The notes below the pieces were generated by a model. It saw nothing but the letters and a program-made list of their open reading frames with translations, was not told the DNA's origin and made no database searches. A program made the position numbers and the translations under genes. Below, piece by piece: positions 1 through 7,793 of a stretch of 64,000 nt of DNA. Each line of letters starts with the position of its first letter. Position 1 is the stretch's first letter. Origin of the DNA: Oscillospiraceae bacterium (GTDB taxonomy: Bacteria; Bacillota; Clostridia; Oscillospirales; Oscillospiraceae); contig JAFQZI010000069.1 in the NCBI GenBank assembly GCA_017406005.1, positions 1-64,000 on the forward strand. Direction: 5' to 3'.

Positions 1-272
1 CTTCCACCAACGCACACAAGATTCAGTTCGCCTCCACTTCTGCGACCAAGATTTACTACACGATCGATGGTCACAACCCGAAAGTGGCAGACAACGCTTC
101 TGTCCTCAACATGGATACCGGCTCCTACACCGCCGCTCTTACCGCAGACTGCTATGTGCAGGCTTATGCAACGAAGACCGGCAAAGTCGCATCCGCTATC
201 GGCAGATGGTTCTACAACTACACCAACGACACGGTCACTGCCCTCAACTACTACGACGAGGTACCTATCTGA
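1..272 (+). CDS. Phage structural protein, C-terminal part, with chitobiase-like Ig fold (partial)
   Basis: The frame is open from the window edge, so the start is upstream and missing; about 90 residues are visible, ending at a stop at 270-272. The visible part has the pattern KIYYTIDG...P followed by a strand-rich segment and VQAYATKTGK. This resembles the chitobiase/hexosaminidase C-terminal (CHB_HEX_C) Ig-like fold that is often appended to phage surface and tail proteins. It precedes other phage structural genes by 62 bp. Family assignment is by pattern only; the main function of the protein cannot be told from this fragment. Confidence 0.55.
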   Translation, partial: STNAHKIQFASTSATKIYYTIDGHNPKVADNASVLNMDTGSYTAALTADCYVQAYATKTGKVASAIGRWFYNYTNDTVTALNYYDEVPI

Positions 273-334
273 GCTTAATACTCCAAAGGGGAGAGGGATT
301 CCTCTCCCCTATTCTCCTATAGGGGGTAATTAAC

Positions 335-826
335 ATGGCTGTTACTGCTATGGACATTTTCGAGAGGGCGATGCATCTCTCTGACAACGGTGACGAGTCT
401 ACTGGCAAGTTCGACACCGTAGACAACAGAGAATACAAGTACCGCACTCCATCAATCATAAATACATTCATCAACGAGGTTTATCCGTACTCTGATACAT
501 GCAAGACAGTACCGGGTAAAAGACCGGCTCATCCGTTCATTACGAGTATGGATGACGAAATCGACCTTGACAATTACTGTGTTGAAGTCCTTGCACATGG
601 TCTTGCTGCGAAGCTGTTCACAGACGAGAACGGCACTATTGCAAACTACTATCAGCAAGAATACGAACGCAGACTGAACGATCTCAGAATTCGTGGTGGT
701 ATTCCGTCAGCAGCAGAGCCTATCGAAGATGCCTATTCTGGTGCAGGCTACTACGATGAAGAGACTGGCGAATGGGTGCATCTCACAGGGATATATCCGC
801 ACAATCAGTTCGGCAGATGGGCGTGA
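335..826 (+). CDS. Putative phage head-tail adaptor protein
   Basis: 163 residues, preceded by a good ribosome binding site (AGGGGG, 322-327 region) before the ATG. It starts with a helical segment (TAMDIFERAMHLSDNGDE), has a central conserved-looking stretch with EIDLDNYCVEVLAHGLAAKLF, and then NYYQQEYERRLNDLR. Short, acidic, mostly helical proteins of this kind sit between head and tail genes in podovirus-like phages and act as connector or adaptor subunits. The next gene starts 10 bp downstream, consistent with one late operon. The role is inferred from size, composition and position rather than from a diagnostic motif. Confidence 0.45.
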   Translation: MAVTAMDIFERAMHLSDNGDESTGKFDTVDNREYKYRTPSIINTFINEVYPYSDTCKTVPGKRPAHPFITSMDDEIDLDNYCVEVLAHGLAAKLFTDENGTIANYYQQEYERRLNDLRIRGGIPSAAEPIEDAYSGAGYYDEETGEWVHLTGIYPHNQFGRWA

Positions 827-836
827 GGTGGTTTAG

Positions 837-2021
837 ATGTCAACTATCAGAGCAACAACTGGTCAGGCTGTCTACAAGATCGAGAAGTTTCTCGGTATGA
901 ACGAGAATCCTGATGGTGATATCAAGCTCAAATTAGGCGAAGCATCTGTATGCCGTAACTGGAAAGTCACCAGAGACAGGAATCTACAACGCAGACCGGG
1001 ATTTCACACGAAGATAGACCTTGGAACAAACGCTCCTGTCATGGGCATGTGGTTCGGGAATATCCACGGTGTAGAGACAGGGCTTGCCGCCTCTGGCGGC
1101 TACATGTGGAAGTTCTATGAAGACGGATATCTGGCAGAGCCTGTGAAGCTTGGACGGATTGAGACAAACAATCCTGTGTCGTTCTTTGCTTTCAATGATG
1201 AAGTGTACATCTTAAATGGCGAAGAATACTACACCTATACAGGCTATCGCTTCGGCATCGTCTTTGGCTATCGTCCGCTGATTTATACAGGCAGAGACTG
1301 GAGCGGTACAGACGGTGAGCTTCTGGAAGAAGTAAATAAGCTCACAGGGATGAGGCGAGTTTGGTTCTCTCCTGATGGGGAACACAATGCTTTTCTGCTG
1401 CCTGAAAGAGACTTGCTGTCTGTGGACTATGTGCAGTTCAACGACACAGGGGCGAAGATGTCTCCTGACCTATACACCTACGACAAATGGACAGGATGGG
1501 TGACATTCGAATCTACAGAGACATTTACAGGCGATGGCTCTACCACAGAATTCACTCTTGAACATCCTTATGTTTCTGCTGTTACGGTTACGGTTGGCTC
1601 AACAGCAACATCTGTCACATACGATGACACGACAAGCAAGATTACTTTCTCGTCTGCTCCTGCAAACAATGCTGTGATTACGGTTTCCGAAACCATCATG
1701 CTGCCGGCAGGAACGAACACAATCGAGATTGGCTATTCCGCACCGGCTAAGTTCCGCTCTGAACTCGCTACCATGACGCACGCAGAACTGTTCCTTGGAG
1801 CGCAGGATAACGCTGTTTTCCTTTACGGAAACGGCACAAATGAAGCTTTCTATTCGTCTGTCGACTATGACGGTGTGCCTCGTGCGGATTACTTTCCAGA
1901 CCTTAACGAGATGGCTGTTGCTGACAAGAATACGCCTATTACAGGGCTAACTCGTCACTACTCGCAGATGATCTGCTACAAGAGCAATTCGGCATACTCG
2001 ATTCAGTACGGCATTACCTGA
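837..2021 (+). CDS. Phage tail/stabilisation-type structural protein, probably C-terminally truncated
   Basis: 394 residues. The N-terminal part (KIEKFLGMNENPDG... then RNLQRRPGFHTKIDLG) resembles the beta-rich tail-accessory or stabilisation proteins of podovirus-like phages, which begin by describing a GGLN/GMNE turn and an R-R-PG motif. Residues about 225-280 hold a separate beta-rich insert (TFTGDGSTTEFTL ... KITFSSAPANNAVITV) typical of phage tail-fibre add-on domains. The protein stops soon after YSQMICYKSNSAYSIQYG, where I would expect further sequence, and the next frame opens at a TGATG overlap with no ribosome binding site. This suggests a deletion or frameshift scar near 2015-2025. 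Confidence 0.5.
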   Translation: MSTIRATTGQAVYKIEKFLGMNENPDGDIKLKLGEASVCRNWKVTRDRNLQRRPGFHTKIDLGTNAPVMGMWFGNIHGVETGLAASGGYMWKFYEDGYLAEPVKLGRIETNNPVSFFAFNDEVYILNGEEYYTYTGYRFGIVFGYRPLIYTGRDWSGTDGELLEEVNKLTGMRRVWFSPDGEHNAFLLPERDLLSVDYVQFNDTGAKMSPDLYTYDKWTGWVTFESTETFTGDGSTTEFTLEHPYVSAVTVTVGSTATSVTYDDTTSKITFSSAPANNAVITVSETIMLPAGTNTIEIGYSAPAKFRSELATMTHAELFLGAQDNAVFLYGNGTNEAFYSSVDYDGVPRADYFPDLNEMAVADKNTPITGLTRHYSQMICYKSNSAYSIQYGIT

Positions 2022-2992
2022 TGAGCAAAGCCGAAAAGAGTGCTGCTGCGGATGATGTAATCGAAGAGGGCGAAGTCCAGAGCAAGTATGAAGACAGCCT
2101 GAAATCACTCGTCGAAAGGACAGGCTTTGAACGTCTTAAAGCCGGCACATCTGATGAGGATGATTACGCTAATGCTCTGATGACATACGCCGGCATGACA
2201 GAGAACGAAGCCTATTCCTACATCCAGAAGCGGAAGATGGAGCTTGACGATACCAACACAGAGGGTGTCAAATACAGTGGCATGAAGAAAGCTTGGATGA
2301 ACGGCGATCTTGATGACGATCAGGTTGTTCGGTATCTGCAAGAATATGGTGGTTACGACAAGCCACAAGCAGAAAGAAAGCTTGAGTCGTACAAGAAAGA
2401 CAAGGCTGTTGCTGAGATGTTTGGCGATGTCAACGATGTCTATAGCAACGATGTCGATGCTTACAGTAAGCTTGGTCAGGCGTTCTATGACGGCAAGATC
2501 AGCAAAGATGAGTACAAGAAAGCTCTCATGGAGATCGGCGGTGAGAAAGCTGACGATGCAGAGCTGAAGATTCTCGGTTGGGAATGCAAGACCGAATATG
2601 GCTACAAGCTCGATGATATGGGTACTGCGTTCAATGATGGTCAGGTTACTGCGGAGCAGTATAAAGACGCTCTTGTTAAGTACGGCAAGAAGAGTGATGC
2701 AAGCATCAAGAGTTCCATCATGTCACATCTTGACAGCCAGTACGAAGACGGCAAGATCACGAAGCAGCAAGCCATCGATGATTACACGAAGTACACCACC
2801 GCCACTAAAGAACAGGCTGAAGTACACTTCAACAAGCAGGACTTCAAGCACAAGTATGATTTATTTCACTTCGTCTTTTCTTTGTTGCATACATCAATGC
2901 TCCGCATTCCGGGCAACGGAAACTTCGAATGTATATCCTCTTTGTCTTCATCCCATCTTGCTACGTCTTGTCTCCTTTCGAGCTACATCTAA
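2021..2992 (+). pseudogene. Phage gene fragment fused to antisense early-gene sequence
   Basis: A 323-codon frame. Residues 1 to about 280 are a hydrophilic, helical, repeat-bearing phage-type protein: units such as FYDGKISKDEYKKALMEIG and FNDGQVTAEQYKDALVKYG recur, as do GDLDDDQVVRYLQEYGG and YEDGKITKQQAIDDYTKY. The last ~40 residues are unlike the rest (hydrophobic, serine- and leucine-rich) and are simply the antisense of two early phage genes on the - strand (2844-2951 and 2948-3193). The start ATG overlaps the previous stop by one base and lacks a Shine-Dalgarno sequence. I read this as a decayed structural gene (tape-measure- or scaffold-like, uncertain) interrupted by a deletion junction near 2845-2870. 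Confidence 0.6.
2844..2951 (-). pseudogene. Truncated phage zinc-ribbon protein
   Basis: A 35-codon frame too short for most gene finders. It starts with ATG overlapping the upstream TGA (ATGA, 4 bp), a sign of translational coupling. The translation begins MKTKRIYIRSFRCPECGALM and continues YATKKRRSEINHTCA. This matches the start of small prophage zinc-ribbon proteins, which normally continue with a second CxxC pair. Here the second zinc knuckle is missing and the frame ends in unrelated sequence. It therefore marks the - strand side of the deletion junction. Confidence 0.6.
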
Positions 2993-3193
2993 AGTAAAAA
3001 AATAATCCACAATCTGTGATCTTGGTATTTCAAGCAGCTTGCAGCAGTCTTCAATCTGATGTTGATCCCAAGGCTGTCTGTTTTTCAGCTTGTTAATCAA
3101 AGTTTGTGGTGTAACTCCAAGCTCCAATGCGAACTCATATCTCGAATTGAATTTGTTCAGAATCTTTCCAAGCAGCAGCGAGTAATCGTACAT
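2948..3193 (-). CDS. DUF739/Cro-like phage regulator
   Basis: 81 residues from ATG 3193 (MYDYSLLLGKI...), chosen over the upstream 3253 because GGAG lies 8 bases before it and the family begins with Y-S-x-L-x-G-K-I. Residues about 18-45 form a helix-turn-helix (RYEFALELGVTPQTLINKLKN), followed by W and a C-terminal IPRSQIVDYFF segment. DUF739 proteins sit where Cro sits in Firmicute temperate phages and oppose the CI-like repressor. It is divergent from the HTH gene at 3343, with the switch region between. The next gene on this strand is truncated, so the early operon is broken. Confidence 0.7.
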   Translation of the reverse strand: MYDYSLLLGKILNKFNSRYEFALELGVTPQTLINKLKNRQPWDQHQIEDCCKLLEIPRSQIVDYFFTLDVARKETRRSKMG

Positions 3194-3224
3194 GATTGTG
3201 TCTCCTTGTCTCTGTGTTGGATAT

Positions 3225-3253
3225 ATTATAACTCTTTTCGAGATACTTTGCAA
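3225..3253 (-). promoter_or_regulatory. Promoter of the Cro-like gene
   Basis: On the - strand, TTGCAA (3253-3248) and a perfect TATAAT (3230-3225) are separated by 17 bp. This places transcription start about 25 bases before the ATG at 3193. Confidence 0.7.
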
Positions 3254-3297
3254 CTCAATTTATTTTAATTTTTTTATTATTTATTTTAATTTACCAC

Positions 3298-3342
3298 TTG
3301 TTTTGAATTATTTTTATGTTATCATTTTCATGAGGTGATAAC
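3298..3342 (+). promoter_or_regulatory. Promoter and inverted-repeat operator of the repressor-like gene
   Basis: TTGTTT (3298-3303) and TATCAT (3320-3325) are spaced by 16 bp. A perfect 7-base inverted repeat, GTTATCA (3318-3324) and TGATAAC (3336-3342), spans the -10 box, the GAGGTG ribosome binding site and ends at the start codon. A protein bound there would block both transcription and translation of the gene at 3343, so it is a likely operator for autoregulation or for the Cro-like protein. Confidence 0.5.
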
Positions 3343-3720
3343 ATGAAACTCAGTTTGTCTTACAGATTGCGATCTATTCTTGCTGATAAAAACCTTACTC
3401 AGGCTGATCTCGTCAAGATGTGCGAAATGCGTGCGAACAGGCACAATGTCACAATAACCAGACAGGACATCCACAAATACATCAACGGCATCTCGTTTCC
3501 AAGCGATGAGAAGCTCAATCTTCTTGCTGATGCCCTCAATGTTCCAGAGATTTGGCTTCTCGGCTACGAAACAGCAGAAGCTGTGTCTCAGGAAGAACTG
3601 AATCTGCTTTCTGCATGGCGGCTTTGCACCGACAAAGAACGTGAAACCATCGCTTTCATTCTGAAGGACTACGGTTTCACACTTACGAAGAGAGATACCC
3701 TTTCAGAGGAGTTAGCCTGA
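3343..3720 (+). CDS. XRE-family helix-turn-helix phage repressor-like protein
   Basis: 125 residues. An N-terminal XRE-type helix-turn-helix is visible at residues 6-65 (LRSILADKNLTQADLVKM ... YINGISFPSDEKLNLLADALNVPEIWLLGY). The remainder is a short helical segment (NLLSAWRLCTDKERETIAFILKDYG), the arrangement seen in small CI-like prophage repressors without a LexA-type protease domain. It is divergent from the DUF739 gene and shares its control region. GAGGTG precedes the ATG. The absence of a peptidase domain means induction by RecA-stimulated autocleavage is unlikely. Confidence 0.75.
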   Translation: MKLSLSYRLRSILADKNLTQADLVKMCEMRANRHNVTITRQDIHKYINGISFPSDEKLNLLADALNVPEIWLLGYETAEAVSQEELNLLSAWRLCTDKERETIAFILKDYGFTLTKRDTLSEELA

Positions 3721-3742
3721 AATAGCTTCAGAATCGTTTCTA

Positions 3743-3795
3743 AGCACATTTAGCAATTAGGGTACAGTTTATATCTCTCAGAATACAAATGTGCT
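3743..3795. repeat. 9-base inverted repeat before the integrase
   Basis: AGCACATTT (3743-3751) and AAATGTGCT (3787-3795) are exact reverse complements 35 bases apart in the gap before the integrase. It may be a recombinase arm site or a structured leader. Nothing else was seen in this 124-base gap. Confidence 0.3.
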
Positions 3796-3844
3796 CACAA
3801 CGCAATCTCGTAAGTTAAACTCGAAATTAGAAAGGGATTCTCGC

Positions 3845-4945
3845 ATGAAATGCAAAAAATGCAAACGGGAGATACAGAAAGACTTCAATCTTTGCCCATA
3901 CTGTGGCTATAGGCTTGTTCCTGACGCTACAGAGATCAGAGTACCAGAGCCGAAGCGGAAAGCTGACGGCTCTTACTTTGCTCAGGTCATGTACGGCAAC
4001 AAGCGGTACACAGTTTCTGCGCCTACTCTGGACGAGTACAAAGCCAAAGCAAGGGATATCAAGCTTGGCAATGTTCCTGAGGATGAGGCTGTTGAATTCG
4101 TCTCTCTTGGTGATGTCATAGACAGATACATCTCAGACAAGCATGACAAACTCTCTGCAAGGACTGTCCTCAATTATAAATCCATCAGGGAGAATGTTCT
4201 GGATGACCCGGCTGTCTGTTCCGTCTACGCTATCGACTGGCAGAAGCTTGTGGATTATCTGTCCAAGACATATTCTGGAGGCTATATCCACGTTACTTGG
4301 GCTTTGATTAAGATAGCTATGGAATATTCAGGTTTCTCCGTCCCGTCTGTGGAACTGCCAAAGGCGAACAAGCGGTCAACCATCCTCGATGACAACGAGA
4401 TCAAAGTTTTGCTTGAGCATATTCGTGGCAGCAAGTATGAAGCTGCAATCATCCTCGCTCTGCATTCTCTCAGGAGAGCAGAGATACGTGCTCTTGAGGT
4501 GGAGGATATTTATGACGGCTTTATCCATGTGAACAAGGAGTATGTTCCAGACGAATACCGAGTGTTCAACGTGGAAAATAAAACGAAGACCGAGAAATCC
4601 ACACGCAAAATCCCGGTCTTCGTCGACAGGCTTTATGAAGTTTTACCCACGACTGGGAGAATCTGTCACTGTAATCCCAGTCACCTCACAAAGGCTGTCA
4701 AATCACTCTGCAAAACGGCAGGCTTGCCAGAGTGTACCCCACATGATCTGAGGAGGAGCTTTGCATCCCTCGCTTATAGCCGGGGTGTTCCCGAACGCCG
4801 AATCATGGCTTATGGTGGATGGTCTCGCCCTGAAGTCATGTATGAGGTTTATGTGAGGCTATACGACAGAACCTCCAAAACTGACGCACAGCCTCTCAAG
4901 GATTACTTCAATTTTACTGCAACAACTTCAGAAGCTCAACCATAA
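3845..4945 (+). CDS. int: Phage tyrosine integrase with N-terminal zinc ribbon
   Basis: 366 residues from ATG 3845, chosen because AAAGGG sits 7-9 bases upstream; the frame is open further up to 3791 but without a binding site. Residues 1-26 form a zinc ribbon (C3, C6, C17, C20). Residues about 40-75 resemble an arm-type DNA-binding domain (YFAQVMYGNKRYTV). A core-binding domain covers 85-165, and the catalytic domain 178-345. Likely active-site residues are R210 (SLRRAEI), K251 or nearby, H300 and R303 (HDLRR), W326 replacing the second His (GGWS) and nucleophile Y336 (VYVRL). It would integrate and help excise the prophage. All key residues appear intact although the element is defective. 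Confidence 0.88.
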   Translation: MKCKKCKREIQKDFNLCPYCGYRLVPDATEIRVPEPKRKADGSYFAQVMYGNKRYTVSAPTLDEYKAKARDIKLGNVPEDEAVEFVSLGDVIDRYISDKHDKLSARTVLNYKSIRENVLDDPAVCSVYAIDWQKLVDYLSKTYSGGYIHVTWALIKIAMEYSGFSVPSVELPKANKRSTILDDNEIKVLLEHIRGSKYEAAIILALHSLRRAEIRALEVEDIYDGFIHVNKEYVPDEYRVFNVENKTKTEKSTRKIPVFVDRLYEVLPTTGRICHCNPSHLTKAVKSLCKTAGLPECTPHDLRRSFASLAYSRGVPERRIMAYGGWSRPEVMYEVYVRLYDRTSKTDAQPLKDYFNFTATTSEAQP

Positions 4946-4950
4946 TTGTA

Positions 4951-4979
4951 GACCCACTCTACGAATCGTAGAGTGGGTC
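4951..4979. terminator. Perfect 14-bp hairpin after the integrase
   Basis: GACCCACTCTACGA (4951-4964) and its exact reverse complement (4966-4979) flank one base. It sits between the convergent integrase and the HTH-membrane gene. There is no clear T run on +, so it may be a bidirectional terminator of moderate strength. Its position at the prophage-chromosome border also makes it a candidate part of the attachment site. Confidence 0.55.
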
Positions 4980-4989
4980 AAAAGATGCC

Positions 4990-5613
4990 TTATTTTTCGG
5001 TTTTCCGGCCGGTTTCGGGCTTTTTCGGCCTTTTATAGATGCGGGTGCTCAGGAGGGCAATCGCGATGGCCGGGAGCAGCAGGAGGAAGACCTGCCAGGG
5101 GTTTCTGTCCCAGAAGACGAAGTAGACCAGCACGAAAATCGAGACGATCAGCACGATGAGTGAAAGCTTCAGGTGCCGGCCGTGCTTGAACACCTGGTCG
5201 AGGATCAGGTAAACGAGGGCACAGAGCATGATGCCGACGAGGAATATCCGCCACTCGACGGCGCCGAAGATCCAGGCGATGACAAAGGCGGTCAGGGCGG
5301 CCGTCATGATGCCGAGGAGAGTGACAATGATGATCATGTCGGCGCTGTAGCTCGGCTCGTTGCTTTTTTCGATCTCCTCCGGGCTCTGCCACTTGTTGTG
5401 GGAGGAGAGCAGGTAATCCACCGGGACACCGAAGATCTCCGAGAGCTGGGTGAGGACGTAGGCATCCGGGATGGCCTCGCCGCGCTCCCATTTGGAAATC
5501 GTCTTGTCCGAATAGTTCAGCTTCGCACCGAGCTCCGCCTGCGTCATGCCGGCGGCCGTGCGCAGGTTGATGATGTTGCTCGCCGAGATCAGCTTCAGTT
5601 CTCCGAGATCCAT
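4990..5613 (-). CDS. HTH transcriptional regulator with membrane domain
   Basis: 207 residues. Residues 10-70 form an XRE helix-turn-helix (NIINLRTAAGMTQAELGAKL ... KTISKWERGEAIPD ... VPVDYLL). After a linker, four hydrophobic segments lie at about 92-115, 121-137, 147-165 and 172-190, so the protein is membrane-anchored with its DNA-binding domain in the cytoplasm. The C-terminus is basic (KRPKKPETGRKTEK). Its start overlaps the argS stop by one base (TAATG), implying coupled translation. The ligand and the target genes are unknown. It is the first chromosomal gene beside the prophage. Confidence 0.75.
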   Translation of the reverse strand: MDLGELKLISASNIINLRTAAGMTQAELGAKLNYSDKTISKWERGEAIPDAYVLTQLSEIFGVPVDYLLSSHNKWQSPEEIEKSNEPSYSADMIIIVTLLGIMTAALTAFVIAWIFGAVEWRIFLVGIMLCALVYLILDQVFKHGRHLKLSLIVLIVSIFVLVYFVFWDRNPWQVFLLLLPAIAIALLSTRIYKRPKKPETGRKTEK

Positions 5614-7358
5614 TACATTTTCTCCGGGGCGGCAACACCGATCACCGCGAGGGAATTTTCGAGGACGACACGCACGGAGTCGGCCAGGAAGAGCCTTGCG
5701 CGGAGGATGTGCTCCTCCTCGCCTTTGCAGCGGCAGACCGTGTAGAATTTATGGAACCGGGCGGCGAGCTCGGTGACGTACTTGTTGATGCGGGAGGGGT
5801 CGTAATCGCGCACGGAAAGGCGGATCTCCTCGGGCAGGCAGGCGATCTGGCGGATCAGCTCCAGCTCGGCGCTCTCCGTCAGCAGGGAGAGGTCGGCCTC
5901 CTCAACGGAGGGCACGGTGTACCCCTCGGCGGCCAGGTTGGCAAGCATCGTGCAGATGCGGGCATGCGCGTACTGGACGTAGTAGACGGGGTTTTCGCTG
6001 TCCTGCCGCTTGGCGAGCTCGAGGTCGAACTCGACCGTGGATTCCGGGCGGGAGTTGAAGAAGTAGCGCGCGGCGTCCACCGGAATCTCCTCGAGAAGGT
6101 TGCTCAGGGAGATCATCTTGCCGGTGCGCTTGGACATGCGCACTTCCGCGCCGTTTTCGAGCAGCTTCACGAGCTGCATGAGGACGATGTCCAGCCGGTG
6201 CTCCCCGTCAAGCCCGAGGGCGTCCATCGCGCCTTTGAGCCTTGCTACGTGCCCGTGGTGGTCGGCGCCCCAGACGTTGATGACCTTGTCAAAACCGCGC
6301 TCTTCAAACTTGTTGCGGTGGTAGGCGATGTCGGCTGCGAAGTAGGTGTAGAAGCCGTTGGCACGGCGCAGCACGTCATCCTTCAGGTCGAGCTTTTCAA
6401 TGTCCGCCTCGGACTTGCCGGCCCGGCGGAGGTTTTCCGCCAGGATCTCGGAGGTGCGGAGCCAGACGGCGCCGTCCTTTTCGTAGGTGTAGCCGAGGTC
6501 GGTGAGCTTGCGGATGGTGTCCTTCACATAGCCGGATTCATGCAGGGACGACTCGAAAAACCAGGTGTCGTAGCTGATGCCGTAGCGCTGGAGATCGCTC
6601 TTCATTTTGGGGATGTTGCGGGAGAGGCCGAAGGCGGCCATGGCCTTGTGGCGCTCTTCCACGCTCCTGTCCAGATAGTCCGCGCCGTGCTCGGCCCTGA
6701 AGGCCTCCGCGAGCTCGCGGATATCATCGCCGTGATATCCGTCCTCCGGGAAAGGAACCGCGTCCTCGCCCAGGAAGAGCTGGCGGTAGCGCGCATCGAT
6801 GGAGGCGGCAAATTTTTCGATCTGGTTGCCGGTGTCATTGACGTAGAACTCGCGGGAGACGGTGTAGCCCGCCATGTCCAGCACGGAGGAGAGCGCATCC
6901 CCGAGGACGCCGCCACGGGCATTGCCCATGTGCATCGGGCCGGTCGGATTGGCGGAGACGAACTCCACCATCACCTTCTGCCCTTTGCCCTCGTCGATCC
7001 TGCCGTAGTCTTTTCCGCACGCTGCGACGGCTTTCAGAACGTCTTCATACCAGGTGTGGCTGAGGCGGAAGTTCAGGAACCCCGGGCCGGCAGCCTCGGC
7101 GGAAGCGAACCAGCTCCCTTCCAGATCCAGCTGCGCGATCAGGGCATCCGCAATCTTCCGCGGCGCCATGTGCAGGGCTTTCGCGCCTGTCATGGCGTGG
7201 TTGGCGGCGAAATCGCCGTTTGCGGTGTCTTTCGGGATCTCGACCGTTCCGCTCAGAACCGCGCCGGAAGGCAGCGTTCCCGCGGCAGCGGCTTTGTCAT
7301 AGGCGGAAAGAAGCAGATTCTCGATCTGCTGTTTGGCTTCCTGAATCAGATTTGGCAT
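5613..7358 (-). CDS. argS: Arginyl-tRNA synthetase
   Basis: 581 residues from ATG 7358 (GGAGG upstream), charging tRNA-Arg with arginine in the cytoplasm. The N-terminal Add-1 domain occupies about residues 1-95. The class I HIGH signature appears as ANPTGPMHMGNARGG near residue 120. A DALGLDGEHR region and the KMSKS-like loop VRMSKRTGKMISL follow, and the DALR anticodon-binding domain is C-terminal (YVQYAHARI ...). The length is normal for bacterial ArgRS. The 5' end overlaps DUF1934 by 13 bases and the 3' end overlaps the HTH gene by one, so it lies inside an operon. Confidence 0.97.
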   Translation of the reverse strand: MPNLIQEAKQQIENLLLSAYDKAAAAGTLPSGAVLSGTVEIPKDTANGDFAANHAMTGAKALHMAPRKIADALIAQLDLEGSWFASAEAAGPGFLNFRLSHTWYEDVLKAVAACGKDYGRIDEGKGQKVMVEFVSANPTGPMHMGNARGGVLGDALSSVLDMAGYTVSREFYVNDTGNQIEKFAASIDARYRQLFLGEDAVPFPEDGYHGDDIRELAEAFRAEHGADYLDRSVEERHKAMAAFGLSRNIPKMKSDLQRYGISYDTWFFESSLHESGYVKDTIRKLTDLGYTYEKDGAVWLRTSEILAENLRRAGKSEADIEKLDLKDDVLRRANGFYTYFAADIAYHRNKFEERGFDKVINVWGADHHGHVARLKGAMDALGLDGEHRLDIVLMQLVKLLENGAEVRMSKRTGKMISLSNLLEEIPVDAARYFFNSRPESTVEFDLELAKRQDSENPVYYVQYAHARICTMLANLAAEGYTVPSVEEADLSLLTESAELELIRQIACLPEEIRLSVRDYDPSRINKYVTELAARFHKFYTVCRCKGEEEHILRARLFLADSVRVVLENSLAVIGVAAPEKM

Positions 7359-7792
7359 GTTGTTCCTCCGTCCTGCTTCACCTGGATGGTAAATCTGTTT
7401 TTGGTAAAGACTGCGTGCTCCACATTGACGACGTACTCGATCTCCGCGCTTCCGCCGAGGTCGTTGAAGCAATGGTTGATTTTGCGGGTGTCGACCCCCA
7501 TCGTCGCATGCCCGAAGGGCGTGCTGTAGAGGAAGGAGGTCTGCTCCCCTTCTTTGAAGACCATGCGGCTCGTGAGGCTGCCGTCGCGGTCGACCACAAC
7601 CTGGTCCGGCATGATGAAGACCGACGTGCGCGTGCCCGGAAGGCCCGTTACTTCGCTCTCTTCATAGGTGACGCAGCCGACGTTGTCATCGTAGGTGTAG
7701 TGCCCTTCCGTCGTAAAATCGAGGGTGCTGCGGTTTTCCGCATCGTCGCAGTTCTGCACCGTCTGCATCGATATAATGACATCTTTCAGCAT
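7346..7792 (-). CDS. DUF1934 (YwiB-like) protein
   Basis: 148 residues of mainly beta-strand character (TRTSVFIMPDQVVVDRDGSL, FLYSTPFGHATMGVDTRKI). DUF1934 proteins form a calycin-like beta-barrel and commonly precede argS in Firmicutes (ywiB in Bacillus subtilis), which is the arrangement here. The gene overlaps argS by 13 bases. Molecular function is unknown in the family. The GHATMGV and TRKI segments are the usual conserved core, so the annotation as a family member is fairly secure. Confidence 0.85.
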   Translation of the reverse strand: MLKDVIISMQTVQNCDDAENRSTLDFTTEGHYTYDDNVGCVTYEESEVTGLPGTRTSVFIMPDQVVVDRDGSLTSRMVFKEGEQTSFLYSTPFGHATMGVDTRKINHCFNDLGGSAEIEYVVNVEHAVFTKNRFTIQVKQDGGTTCQI

Positions 7793-7793
7793 C

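Larger units (their letters stand above)
1..4950. mobile_element. Right-hand end of a degraded prophage
   Basis: Structural-type phage genes on + (1-2860) meet truncated early-type phage genes on - (2844-3193), followed by a divergent repressor region and a tyrosine integrase that ends beside ordinary chromosomal genes (argS cluster). No lysis, terminase, capsid or replication genes are present between the structural and regulatory parts, so the element has suffered a large internal deletion. The left end lies outside the window. The right attachment site is not identified; it should lie between the integrase stop and about 4990. The codon use and AT-rich intergenic stretches here differ from the GC-richer genes that follow. 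Confidence 0.85.

Noticed and set aside
5709..7529. 606-codon open frame on + opposite argS
   Set aside because: It lies wholly antisense to argS, whose motifs are all intact. Long antisense frames are common opposite GC-rich genes, and the translation matches no protein pattern.
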